Origin: Deltaproteobacteria bacterium
GTDB taxonomy: Bacteria; Desulfobacterota; Desulfobacteria; Desulfobacterales; Desulfosarcinaceae
NCBI GenBank assembly: GCA_020444075.1
Contig: JAHLLR010000036.1
Span: 1 to 50,417 of the forward strand
Direction of reading: 5' to 3'
DNA length: 50,417 nucleotides
A program made the position numbers and the translations under genes. This document shows, one piece after another, positions 37,692 through 46,296 of this stretch (position 1 is the first letter of the stretch; every line of letters starts with the position of its first letter). The notes beneath the pieces were generated by a model. That model saw only the letters and a list, made by a program, of their open reading frames with translations, ran no database searches and was not told the origin of the DNA.

Positions 37692-39860
37692 TTAGGCTTT
37701 GGCCAGTTTAGCCCGGATTCCCCAGGCGGCATCATGACCGGAGGACGGGTCCTCGACCGGTCCGATGAGTTCGTTGACGTTGACCCCCTTGCCGGCCAGG
37801 TAGCCGTCATAGGCGGTATGTCCAAGCCCCCTGGCCATGGCCACCACGCCGGGTTGGATGCCTTCAAACAGGTGGACGCGCACACGGGCTTCTCCGCGGG
37901 GGGTGGTCAGCGTTGCCACAGATCCTTCGGATAGTCCAGTGGCGCTGGCGGTCTGGGGATTGATTTCGATGAAACCGTCCTTGCCTTTAACCACCGTGCC
38001 GGAAACGGTCTTGATCATGAAGGGGGGATCACCGATGTAGCCGCTTGAGAGGCGAATGGAGTCGTAGGGAATCAGCAGCAATGGAAAGCTGTTCACATCG
38101 CCCTCGGCCTGAACGGCCGGTGCATCCGTCACGGCCAGGCGAACCGTGTCGGCAACGGGGGCGATATCGGCTTCCACCCATATCCCCTCTTCGATGAGGG
38201 CATCCCATTTTTCCGCCAGGGTTTCCTCCAGGCAGGTTTCATAGTTGTCCCAGGGAAACGCGTCTGCCGTAGCACCGCCCATGGTCCTGGCCGCCACGAT
38301 CAGCGTTTCGCCCAGGTGCCGGGTGTTGAACTGGGGGGACACCACCGGTTTGCTCAGCCCGATCACCTGCTGGGCAAGGCCGGCGCCCACGGGGACATCG
38401 CCGTAGCGTTCCAGGTAGACATGATCGGGGAGCAACAGGTCGGCCATGGCTGCGGTTTCGTCGTTGAATGACGAGAAGCTGACAATAAACGGGATGCGCT
38501 CCAACGCCATCCTTACGCTCCGGGTGTCCGGCAGGTCGTAACAGGGGTTGGCGCCGGCTACCAAAAGTGCCTGCAATGGATAGGGTCCGCCGCCGTTGAC
38601 AGCGTCGGCCAGGCGGTTGAGCAAGTGCCTGGCACCGGCGTAGCGGCCGGTACCGGCGCCGTCGAGACGCGGCTGAGCAAGGCCGGCTGAAGCCAGTTCG
38701 TCGCTGGCCACATCAGGCCATCGGATGTAGTCCGCTTCAGGGATGGCCCACATCCCGCCTTCCTGGTTGATGTTACCGGTCAGGGCGTTGAGGGCATAGA
38801 CAGCGGCGGTTTCCCTCAGGCTTTCCGCCACCAGACCTTTGCCCCGACCACACAGGGCCAGCGGTCGATTGGCTTTGGCAAAGCCCTTGGCCAGTTCGAG
38901 GATCACACCAGCATCCACGCCGGTGACCTGGGAGACCTTTTTCGTTCCATAGTTGGCCAGCAGTTGGTTTTCCCAACCGCCGGCTCCTGCGACAGCGCCG
39001 GGGTCCACCATGTTCTGCGCAATCATCACGGCGGCAATTCCCAAGGCCAGGTCGGCTTCGGTACCCGGGTTGACGGGGATCCATCGGGTGGCTTTGGCGG
39101 CGCTGTTGGACAGACGCGGCTCCACTTGGACCACGGTGACGTTTTTTTCTTTCCAGAGGCTGCTGGCCCTGAACATGCGAACCGGCGATCCCCAGCCGTC
39201 CACGATGCCGCTGCCGAAACTGAGAATATAATCGGCGTTTTCCAGATCGAAACCGGTTCTGCCGCTGGCGCCGAAAAGGGTTTTTACGGCCAGTTCATCG
39301 GCATCCTGATGGGATGGTGTGCGGATGAAATTGGGAGATCCGTAGGCGGTCATGAACCGTTGAAGGAGCGCCGGCACCGTTCCCCCTTCCGTCCCGGCGA
39401 TGGCGGCTACGGTATGGGCTTCGCCTTTGTTGCGGATGTCGCTGAGTTTTTCCGTCAGGATGGCCATGGCCTCGTCCCAGGAAATTTTCTGCCACTTGCC
39501 CTGGCCCCGCTCGCCGATGCGCTTCATGGGCGATTTGATGCGGGTGGGGCCGTAAAGCAACTGCAGGCCGGACAGCCCCAGAATGCAAATGCCCCCGTCG
39601 TTGACGGGATGGCCTTTTTTACCCTCGATCTTAACGGCCCGGTGGTCGACCTTGCGAACGGAGATGCCGCATCCGCCCGGACACAAGGTGCAGGTCGAGT
39701 CTTCATAGACGACCTCCCCGTCCGGCGGCACCGGCGTCCAGGGCCACATCTGTGACCAGATGGAAGAGTCATCCATCAGTTTCCACGGCAATGGCGACAG
39801 GGCCGTGCCCGCTGCTCCGCCGATGACGAACGATAAGAAACTTCTTCTGTCAACTTTCAT
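37692..39860 (-). CDS. qrcB: QrcB, molybdopterin oxidoreductase-like subunit of the Qrc complex
   Basis: The 722-residue protein carries a Tat signal (RRSFL, residues 5-9, then a hydrophobic stretch). A molybdopterin oxidoreductase-type domain has cluster cysteines 57, 60, 64 and 92 (CTLCPGGC ... GGICILG). In Desulfovibrio this subunit has no molybdenum and acts as structural protein with a [4Fe-4S] cluster. The fold-typical DLLLPDHVYLERYGD and GANPCYDLPD segments are visible. It is exported with QrcC and should dock QrcA. It lies 72 bases after qrcA. Confidence 0.93.
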   Translation of the reverse strand: MKVDRRSFLSFVIGGAAGTALSPLPWKLMDDSSIWSQMWPWTPVPPDGEVVYEDSTCTLCPGGCGISVRKVDHRAVKIEGKKGHPVNDGGICILGLSGLQLLYGPTRIKSPMKRIGERGQGKWQKISWDEAMAILTEKLSDIRNKGEAHTVAAIAGTEGGTVPALLQRFMTAYGSPNFIRTPSHQDADELAVKTLFGASGRTGFDLENADYILSFGSGIVDGWGSPVRMFRASSLWKEKNVTVVQVEPRLSNSAAKATRWIPVNPGTEADLALGIAAVMIAQNMVDPGAVAGAGGWENQLLANYGTKKVSQVTGVDAGVILELAKGFAKANRPLALCGRGKGLVAESLRETAAVYALNALTGNINQEGGMWAIPEADYIRWPDVASDELASAGLAQPRLDGAGTGRYAGARHLLNRLADAVNGGGPYPLQALLVAGANPCYDLPDTRSVRMALERIPFIVSFSSFNDETAAMADLLLPDHVYLERYGDVPVGAGLAQQVIGLSKPVVSPQFNTRHLGETLIVAARTMGGATADAFPWDNYETCLEETLAEKWDALIEEGIWVEADIAPVADTVRLAVTDAPAVQAEGDVNSFPLLLIPYDSIRLSSGYIGDPPFMIKTVSGTVVKGKDGFIEINPQTASATGLSEGSVATLTTPRGEARVRVHLFEGIQPGVVAMARGLGHTAYDGYLAGKGVNVNELIGPVEDPSSGHDAAWGIRAKLAKA

Positions 39861-39932
39861 CTATTTTCCCCTCACCTTGAATACAAGACAGACGCTGCAA
39901 TCGTTAACCCGGTCGTGAGTTCTCGCCATCCG

Positions 39933-40622
39933 TTATTTATGACAGACGAAACAAGCATCCCGCTGGGTCTGAACACTGGAGGTGTGAATGATTCCCGCTT
40001 CCTTGTGGCATTGGGCGCAGTCATCCATTTTCATGCGATCCCAGCTGTTATTCTTAAATCCGGCGATGTTTTTGCCCCAGATGTCCCGGCTGTAGCCGGT
40101 TAAGCGGTTGTATTCGTAGGGGCGGGATCTTTCTGATTCACCGATGTGGCCGTGGCAGGCGACGCAGTCCATTTTGGCGCCGACCACGTGGGCGGCATGG
40201 GAAAAGAACACGCAGTCCGGCTGGCGGGAGTAGGAGAACCAGGGTACTTCCCGTTCCTTGGCAACATACTGTTCGACGAAAATGGCTTCGTCTTCGGTCT
40301 CGCCCATGGGTTCTTCATGGCAGTCCGTACATTGGGCAAGCTTGGGAATGCCGGAGAAGCTTCCGTCTTCCCTGAAGAAATGGCAACTTTCGCAGCCTTC
40401 GTCCACCTCCCCCACGTGCAGGGCGTGGTTGAAGCTGAACGGCTGCTGCTTCTGTGAGTAGAGGAGTTTGGGAAAGACCACCCATCCCAACACCATGCTG
40501 GCTGCAAAACCGATGATGAAGAACAGAATTATAAATCCGCCGGCGCCATTGTCCCCGCCGCCGCTGGCATGTGCCGTGTCATCATCCATCGCCTCTTTGG
40601 CCTTTTTGTCTAAGGTACTCAT
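39933..40622 (-). CDS. qrcA: QrcA, membrane-anchored multihaem cytochrome c of the Qrc complex
   Basis: The 229-residue protein has an N-terminal membrane anchor (about 28-50) and a periplasmic haem domain. I count five CxxCH motifs, with first cysteines at 77, 98, 153, 202 and 224. One further single-cysteine region is CVFFSHAAH at 137-145. QrcA of Desulfovibrio vulgaris is described as hexahaem, so this copy has one canonical motif fewer or an unusual site. It is the entry point for electrons from the type I cytochrome c3. It is the first gene of the operon, with a promoter about 215 bases upstream. Confidence 0.92.
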   Translation of the reverse strand: MSTLDKKAKEAMDDDTAHASGGGDNGAGGFIILFFIIGFAASMVLGWVVFPKLLYSQKQQPFSFNHALHVGEVDEGCESCHFFREDGSFSGIPKLAQCTDCHEEPMGETEDEAIFVEQYVAKEREVPWFSYSRQPDCVFFSHAAHVVGAKMDCVACHGHIGESERSRPYEYNRLTGYSRDIWGKNIAGFKNNSWDRMKMDDCAQCHKEAGIIHTSSVQTQRDACFVCHK

Positions 40623-40836
40623 GGACTCTCCGTCAACCGCTGTGTGATGATTTCTGTTGTGAAACCATTCTCGATTAAACCAAAAACCCCTGCGCCAGTC
40701 GCCGCATCAATCGATAGCCCATGCGGTTCCATTCCCGAACACGCCGACTTCGTTGCCGATGCTTTCATATCTTTAAATTCGGGCGGGATCCGGTCCCGTC
40801 CACGGGTGAAAAAAAACGGAAGGTAGAGCTTGCGAC

Positions 40837-40865
40837 TTACTATCGGCAGTCGGCCGTTTTGTCAA
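40837..40865 (-). promoter_or_regulatory. Probable promoter of the qrc operon
   Basis: On the minus strand there is a perfect TTGACA (40865-40860), a 17-base spacer and TAGTAA (40842-40837). The -10 is only partly conserved, but position (about 215 bases before qrcA) and spacing fit a sigma70 promoter. Confidence 0.48.
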
Positions 40866-41035
40866 GAAAAAATCCTTGAAAACAGGCCGTTGACCGGACT
40901 CCGTTGGCTGTTGCAAACAGGGGCGGGGAGTCGATTTGTTCCGCATGTGGGGCACCCGGTCGGCATTGCCTGGACCTACCGGGAAACAGGCCATCATCCT
41001 CGAGGCATCGGCACGGGCATCCGGCAATAATGGAC

Positions 41036-41063
41036 TTGACATGCGAGTTTCCAATATTATTAT
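41036..41063 (+). promoter_or_regulatory. Probable promoter of the ABC exporter operon
   Basis: On the plus strand there is a perfect TTGACA (41036-41041), a 16-base spacer and TATTAT (5 of 6). It lies about 200 bases before the ABC ATPase start and is the best plus-strand match in the gap. Confidence 0.6.
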
Positions 41064-41262
41064 TCTCCAGCTTTTGCAGGCCGCTTTTAAAACTTGGGTG
41101 CGTATGCCCGCTATGTTCCGACCTGCCTTTACCCTACAATGCATCACCCCCCGTCATTCTGCCGAGCCGCCACCGGCCGTTTGTGCTCGAAGCGGAAACG
41201 ACAGCGACCGGGTGTTGCCGTTTTGAACCCGTTAATTCGAAAGCCAAGGAGACCGCACATCC

Positions 41263-42201
41263 ATGATTGAGGTAAGGCATCTGACCAAGCAGTTCGGCAA
41301 TCATCTGGCGGTGGACGACATCTCCTTTACCGCCCAGAAGGGGGAAATACTGGGTTTTTTAGGACCCAACGGCGCGGGAAAGTCCACCACCATGCGGATG
41401 ATCACCGGGTTTTTCCCACCCACCCGCGGTACGGTAATCATCGGTGGCAGTGACATCTTGAGCCAATCCCTGGCCGCCCGCGGAAAAATCGGTTACCTGC
41501 CTGAAAACGCTCCGGTATATCCGGATATGACGGTCGGCCGGTATCTGAATTTCTGTGCCGAGATCCGCGGATTTTCGGGAACCGCCAAGACGCAGCGGGT
41601 GGACGAGACCCTGGATCGATGTTTTCTTGCCGGTGTCCGTAATCAGATGGTGAACACCCTGTCCAAGGGATACAAACAGCGGGTCTGCTTTGCCCAAAGC
41701 ATTCTGCATGACCCCGAATATCTGATCCTCGACGAACCTACCGACGGTCTGGACCCCAACCAGAAACATGAAGTGCGCCTGATGATCCGGGAGATGAGCG
41801 CCACTAAGGCCATTATCTTTTCCACCCATATCTTGGACGAGGTCGACTCTGTCTGCAGCCGGGCCATCATTATTGCCGACGGCAAGGTGGTGGCCGACGA
41901 CACGCCCGACGGGCTCCGGCGTCGGTCCGCCTTTCACGGGTCCGTTGTCCTGACCGTCACGGGTGCGGCGACTGATGGCGCGCGGAAGCGAATAGCGGAA
42001 CTGCAAGGGATCGCCTCGGTGTCGGTTGTGGAATCCGATGGCGATCGGACGACCTTGCGCATTTTTCCTGACGATCCGGCGGTTTCCGTTGCCGATCGGG
42101 TGATCGCTTCGGTAAGCCGGGACGGGGTTGGCATTGACGAGGTGTTCGTTGAGCAGGGCCGGCTGGAAGATGTGTTTCGAGAGATCACCACCGGCAAATG
42201 A
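41263..42201 (+). CDS. ABC transporter ATPase, GldA-like
   Basis: The 312-residue ATPase has Walker A GPNGAGKST, a Q-loop region, signature LSKGYKQRV (variant of LSGGQ, common in ABC-2/GldA types), Walker B YLILDEPTDGLDP and switch His in STHILDE. A C-terminal regulatory segment follows. With the permease and auxiliary genes downstream it forms a Gld-type (GldA-GldF-GldG) ABC-2 exporter. In Flavobacterium that system is needed for gliding, but such clusters occur widely in non-gliding bacteria. Substrate is unknown. Confidence 0.92.
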   Translation: MIEVRHLTKQFGNHLAVDDISFTAQKGEILGFLGPNGAGKSTTMRMITGFFPPTRGTVIIGGSDILSQSLAARGKIGYLPENAPVYPDMTVGRYLNFCAEIRGFSGTAKTQRVDETLDRCFLAGVRNQMVNTLSKGYKQRVCFAQSILHDPEYLILDEPTDGLDPNQKHEVRLMIREMSATKAIIFSTHILDEVDSVCSRAIIIADGKVVADDTPDGLRRRSAFHGSVVLTVTGAATDGARKRIAELQGIASVSVVESDGDRTTLRIFPDDPAVSVADRVIASVSRDGVGIDEVFVEQGRLEDVFREITTGK

Positions 42202-42301
42202 TCTTTATTTATTGGTGAATTTTATCCCCCGGAAGACCCTGGGCGCGTTACGGATTTACCCTTACCAAGCAGCAAGACACCCAAATCCAATGGAGCGGCT
42301 C

Positions 42302-43054
42302 ATGCAAAACGGTAATTTTTTGAGAAACATATGGATCATCATGAAGCGCGAATTTGCCGGATACTTCGGTTCTCCGGTGGCCTATGTCTTCATCGTGATC
42401 TTTCTCCTTCTGACCGGTTTTTTCACTTTTTACATCAGCAACTTTTTCGAAGCGGGGCAGGCGGACCTGAAAGGATTTTTTCAGTGGCACCCATGGCTGT
42501 TCATGTTTCTGGTGCCGGCCGTTGCCATGCGGCTGTGGGCCGAGGAGCGCCGGCTGGGGACCATCGAACTGCTGTTGACCCTGCCTGTGACCGTTACCGA
42601 TGTGGTTCTGGGCAAATTTCTGGCCGCCTGGTGCTTTATCGGCATCGCGCTGGCCCTAACCTTTCCGTTGGTACTGACCGTCGTATATTTGGGCAACCCC
42701 GATCTGGGTGTGATTTTTTGCGCCTATCTGGGCTCCTTTCTCATGGCCGGCACGTTTTTGAGTGTGGGTAGCATGACTTCGGCGCTTACCCGCAGCCAGG
42801 TGGTCAGCTTCATCCTGGCCGTGGTGGCCTGCCTGTTTCTTATTCTGGCCGGTTTTGCACCGGTGACGGCCGTGCTGTCCGGGTGGGCACCGATGTGGCT
42901 GGTGGATCTGGTCTCCTCGACCAGTGTTCTCTCGCATTTTGCCTCTATTGCCAGAGGGGTGCTGGACGTGAGGGATCTGCTCTACTACCTGTCGGTGATG
43001 ATCTTCATGATCTTCGTCAACGGCGTTATCCTGCAAAACCGCGAATCGGCATAA
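42302..43054 (+). CDS. ABC-2 type permease, GldF-like
   Basis: The 250-residue protein has six predicted membrane helices and an N-terminal segment (IMKREFAGYFGSPVAYVF) typical of GldF-like permeases, followed by LPVTVTDVVLGKFLAAW. I chose the ATG at 42302 because a GGAG lies 6 bases upstream; earlier starts at 42290 or 42128 lack one. The ATPase gene ends 100 bases before, an unusually wide gap for the unit. It pairs with the ATPase to form the transporter core. Confidence 0.9.
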   Translation: MQNGNFLRNIWIIMKREFAGYFGSPVAYVFIVIFLLLTGFFTFYISNFFEAGQADLKGFFQWHPWLFMFLVPAVAMRLWAEERRLGTIELLLTLPVTVTDVVLGKFLAAWCFIGIALALTFPLVLTVVYLGNPDLGVIFCAYLGSFLMAGTFLSVGSMTSALTRSQVVSFILAVVACLFLILAGFAPVTAVLSGWAPMWLVDLVSSTSVLSHFASIARGVLDVRDLLYYLSVMIFMIFVNGVILQNRESA

Positions 43055-43069
43055 AGGAGGCCTGAATCC

Positions 43070-44944
43070 ATGAGCAATGGAAAAAGACGCATTGGAAAAA
43101 CCGCATTCTCGGCCGGCAGCGCCGTACTGGTACTCGTTATCGTGGTGCTGGTGAACATTCTGATGTCCCACACCACCTTGCGCTGGGACGCTACCGAAGA
43201 CAATCTTTACTCTTTGTCCCAGGGAACCCGGACCATCCTTGCCGACCTGAATCAGGATGTGGTTGTCAAGGTGTTCTACAGCAAACACGTGGTCAACATC
43301 CCCTCCCATATCAAAACTTTTGCCCAGCGGGTGATCGATTTTCTTTCCGAGTACGAGCAGTACGGAAAAGGCCGCATCTCAGTGGAAATATACGACCCCA
43401 AACCCGATTCCGAGGAGGAGGAGTGGGCCATCAAGTACGGCATGAAAGGCATCAGTCTGCCGACCGGAGAGCAGGTCTATCTGGGTCTGGTGGCCCTATC
43501 CGCCGATCAGGAGGCGGCTATTCCCTTCATCGATCCCACCCAGGAGACGCGGTTGGAGTATGACCTGACCCGTATCATCTCCCGGGTACAGACCACGAAG
43601 CGAATGAAGATTGCCGTGTTCAGCAGCCTGCCGGTGTTCGGAAATGCTTCCATGAGCATGGGCGGACCCCGTTCCGGCTCGGAATCGTGGTTTTTTATTC
43701 AGGACCTTAGCAAAACCTACGATCTGATCAACGTGCAGCCCGATGCCGACCGCATCGATCCGGAGGCAAATCTGCTGGTGCTGTTTCACCCCAGAAATAT
43801 GTCCGATACGATGGCCTTTGCGGTGGATCAATACGTTCTGGGCGGCGGCAACGTCATTGTCTTTGCAGATCCGCTTTCCCTGATGGACGATCCGCGTATG
43901 GGCGCCGGTGATTCGATCCCCGAGAATCTGTTCAAGGCATGGGGCATCACCATGGCACCGGGAAAGGCCGTTGCCGACTATTCCTACGCCACACGGTTGA
44001 GGAATCGCAACAACCAGGTGGAAACCAATCCGCTGTGGCTCTCCGTTCCATCCGGTGGATTCAACGCGGACAACCTGATCACCGCCAACCTGGAATCCAT
44101 GTTGCTGCCGGTTGCCGGTGCCATCGAGACGCTGCCGGACAGCCCCTACACCGTCGACCCCCTGATTCAGTCCAGCCCCAACAACGAGATGGTGGACGCT
44201 GTCGCCCACAATATGGATGTGGAGGCCCTGCGGCGGGATTTCAAATCGTCGGGGACGGTGCGCAATCTGGCGGTGCGCATTTCGGGTACATTTAAAACGG
44301 CCTTTCCCAACGGGAAACCGGAGGCTGAACCCAAAGCCGGTAAGCCCGCGTCGGAAACCGACACCACAGGTACGGAAGAACCCCTGAAAGAGGGGAAAGC
44401 TGCCGCGGTCATCGTGGTGGTTGCGGACAGCGACCTGCTGTATGACGGCTATTACCTGAGTCAGCAGAACCTGTTGGGCTATACCATCTCGAACATCTTC
44501 AACGACAACCTGAATTTCATGCTCAATACCAGCGAGATGCTGACCGGCAATCCTGCCTTGATCAGCATTCGTTCCCGGGGCACCTTCGACCGACCTTTTA
44601 CACGGGTGCAGGAATTGGAGCGCAAGGCCCAGGACCGCTGGCTGAACCAGGAACAGGTGCTGGTTCGCCAGGTGGAGGAAACCAATCAGAAACTGAGTAT
44701 GCTCGAGCAGCAAAAGGATGCCTCCCAGCGTGCGATCCTCAGCGAAGAGCAGGAGAAAGAGATCGCCCGTTTCCAGGAAGAAAAGCTCAAGATCAACAAG
44801 GAACTCAAGGTCGTGCGGCGCAACCTGCGCGCCGACATCGAACAGCTGGGCACCATGGTCAAGTTTGTCAATATCTTCCTTGTTCCGCTGCTTATCGGCA
44901 TTGGTGGGATCATTTACGCAATCACTCGAAGAAGAAAGGCATAG
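43070..44944 (+). CDS. GldG-like ABC transporter auxiliary protein
   Basis: The 624-residue protein has an N-terminal membrane helix (about 15-34), a large extracytoplasmic domain with the family pattern LYSLSQGTRTILADLNQDV and VEIYDPKPDSEEEEW, a variable linker (about 415-455, rich in Glu/Pro/Lys), a long coiled coil (about 505-590) and a C-terminal membrane helix (about 597-618). This layout matches GldG/ABC-type auxiliary proteins that extend the exporter outside the membrane. It begins 15 bases after the permease, with AAGGAGG nearby. Function on the transport side is unproven. Confidence 0.9.
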   Translation: MSNGKRRIGKTAFSAGSAVLVLVIVVLVNILMSHTTLRWDATEDNLYSLSQGTRTILADLNQDVVVKVFYSKHVVNIPSHIKTFAQRVIDFLSEYEQYGKGRISVEIYDPKPDSEEEEWAIKYGMKGISLPTGEQVYLGLVALSADQEAAIPFIDPTQETRLEYDLTRIISRVQTTKRMKIAVFSSLPVFGNASMSMGGPRSGSESWFFIQDLSKTYDLINVQPDADRIDPEANLLVLFHPRNMSDTMAFAVDQYVLGGGNVIVFADPLSLMDDPRMGAGDSIPENLFKAWGITMAPGKAVADYSYATRLRNRNNQVETNPLWLSVPSGGFNADNLITANLESMLLPVAGAIETLPDSPYTVDPLIQSSPNNEMVDAVAHNMDVEALRRDFKSSGTVRNLAVRISGTFKTAFPNGKPEAEPKAGKPASETDTTGTEEPLKEGKAAAVIVVVADSDLLYDGYYLSQQNLLGYTISNIFNDNLNFMLNTSEMLTGNPALISIRSRGTFDRPFTRVQELERKAQDRWLNQEQVLVRQVEETNQKLSMLEQQKDASQRAILSEEQEKEIARFQEEKLKINKELKVVRRNLRADIEQLGTMVKFVNIFLVPLLIGIGGIIYAITRRRKA

Positions 44945-44947
44945 TCG

Positions 44948-46072
44948 ATGAAGGGCAAGACGTTTCTGATACTGCTGGCGGCGACCGGCCTTCTGGTTGC
45001 CCTATGGTTTTTTCGCTTCGCCGACGACAAGCAGACCGGTGCGGTGAAAATGGGGGGGAAACTATTTGACGATCTGCCGGTGAACGCGGTGGCCAGTGTG
45101 ACTATCTCCGATTCTGAAAACAGCGTAACCCTGGTCAAGGGTGACAAGGTGTGGCAGGTAGAAGCGCGCAGCGGCTATCCGGCCAATTTCGATGAACTCA
45201 GGGAATTGGTGATCAAACTCTCCCGGTTGAAGATCGGTCGCAGTTTTGCCGGTTCAACCGAGAGCCTGGCCCGCCTCTCGCTGATGGCCCCTTCCGCTCC
45301 GGATGCGTCGACCCGAGGCAAGCAGATTACCTTGAAAGACCCATCGGGAAAGATCCTTGCCGATGTCATCGTGGGTCAGAGCCGGAAGACCGACGGTGGG
45401 GAAAGCGGTGGACAATACCTTAAAAAGGCTGACTCCGACACCGTATTTCTCGTGGACGACAATTTCCGCTTCCTGAAAACAGCGCCGGCCCAGTGGCTGA
45501 AAAAAGAAATCCTGAACATCAAAGCCGAGGACGTGGCGTCGGTGGCCTGTTACTCAGGCGGTCAACCGGCCCCGGTTTACACCCTTTCCCGACCGGAGAA
45601 GGGGGAAGCGGCCCGGATGGCACCTGTTCCGCCGGGAAGAACTGCCGATTCGGCAAAAATTGACCAGGTTTTAGACGCCCTGGCACCCTTGACCCTGGAC
45701 GATGTGCAGCCTGGCGACGGAAAGCCCCCGGCGGAGGAATCCGAGCAACCCCGCCTGGTTTACCACCTTTACGACGGCCGGCAGATTTCCATATTTCCCG
45801 ATGCCGGCGTAAAGGACAGCACTACCTTGCGGGTAACCGTTGCAGATTCAAAAGCGGAAATGCCAGCCGCCGATGCACCCGCGCCACAACCCGTAGACGG
45901 AAAAACACCTGCGGGGGAGAAGACTCCGCCTGCCTCTAAAACGGCCCGACAACTCAACGAGGAGTTGAGCCCGTGGGTATTTTCAGTGAAGAAATGGCAG
46001 TTTGACAGCTTCATCACCCAGCCGGAGTCGCTGCTGGAAGAAGTGAAAAAGCAAGCAGGCAGTTCGTCCTGA
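44948..46072 (+). CDS. DUF4340 protein, partner of the ABC exporter
   Basis: The 374-residue protein has a short N-terminal membrane anchor (about 3-18, TFLILLAATGLLVALWFF) and a repetitive beta-rich DUF4340 region (about 35-310; VTISDSENSVTLVKGDKVWQV). A Pro/Ala/Lys-rich linker (about 295-330) precedes the end. DUF4340 proteins are regularly found with GldG-like exporters, probably as a periplasmic accessory. It starts 3 bases after the previous stop and ends at a shared terminator. Confidence 0.9.
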   Translation: MKGKTFLILLAATGLLVALWFFRFADDKQTGAVKMGGKLFDDLPVNAVASVTISDSENSVTLVKGDKVWQVEARSGYPANFDELRELVIKLSRLKIGRSFAGSTESLARLSLMAPSAPDASTRGKQITLKDPSGKILADVIVGQSRKTDGGESGGQYLKKADSDTVFLVDDNFRFLKTAPAQWLKKEILNIKAEDVASVACYSGGQPAPVYTLSRPEKGEAARMAPVPPGRTADSAKIDQVLDALAPLTLDDVQPGDGKPPAEESEQPRLVYHLYDGRQISIFPDAGVKDSTTLRVTVADSKAEMPAADAPAPQPVDGKTPAGEKTPPASKTARQLNEELSPWVFSVKKWQFDSFITQPESLLEEVKKQAGSSS

Positions 46073-46181
46073 TGGAGGCAGAGGACCGAGAAAAGAAAGA
46101 GATGCTTGGGAAGTGCCGGGAATTGGGGAGTTGAGGAATTAATAGTGCGGCTATCACGGCAATCAGCTGCGGGCAATTTAA

Positions 46182-46222
46182 AAAAGCAAACGGCCGGGAG
46201 ATTCTCTCGGCCGTTTGCTTTT
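46182..46222 (+). terminator. Very strong bidirectional terminator
   Basis: A 19-base-pair stem (AAAAGCAAACGGCCG..., one G:U pair) with a 3-base loop is flanked by A on the left and T on the right, so it can act in both directions. It closes the ABC exporter operon and the converging M16 protease gene. Confidence 0.93.
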
Positions 46223-46296
46223 ATGAGGAAGACCCTGTCGGCGGGTTGCCTCAATTCCAAAACCCCTGGGCCCCTCAATCCCCAATTGCCGATATC

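Larger units (their letters stand above)
40623..41262. other. Divergent intergenic region between qrcA and the ABC transporter
   Basis: No convincing gene is present. It holds two outward-facing promoter-like elements (listed). Several short ORFs, some with odd cysteine-rich content, lack ribosome-binding sites and coding bias and are treated as chance. Confidence 0.55.

Noticed and set aside
40904-41266. Cysteine-rich plus-strand frame before the ABC ATPase
   Set aside because: No ribosome-binding site, spans the predicted promoter of the next operon, and codon pattern is unlike neighbours.
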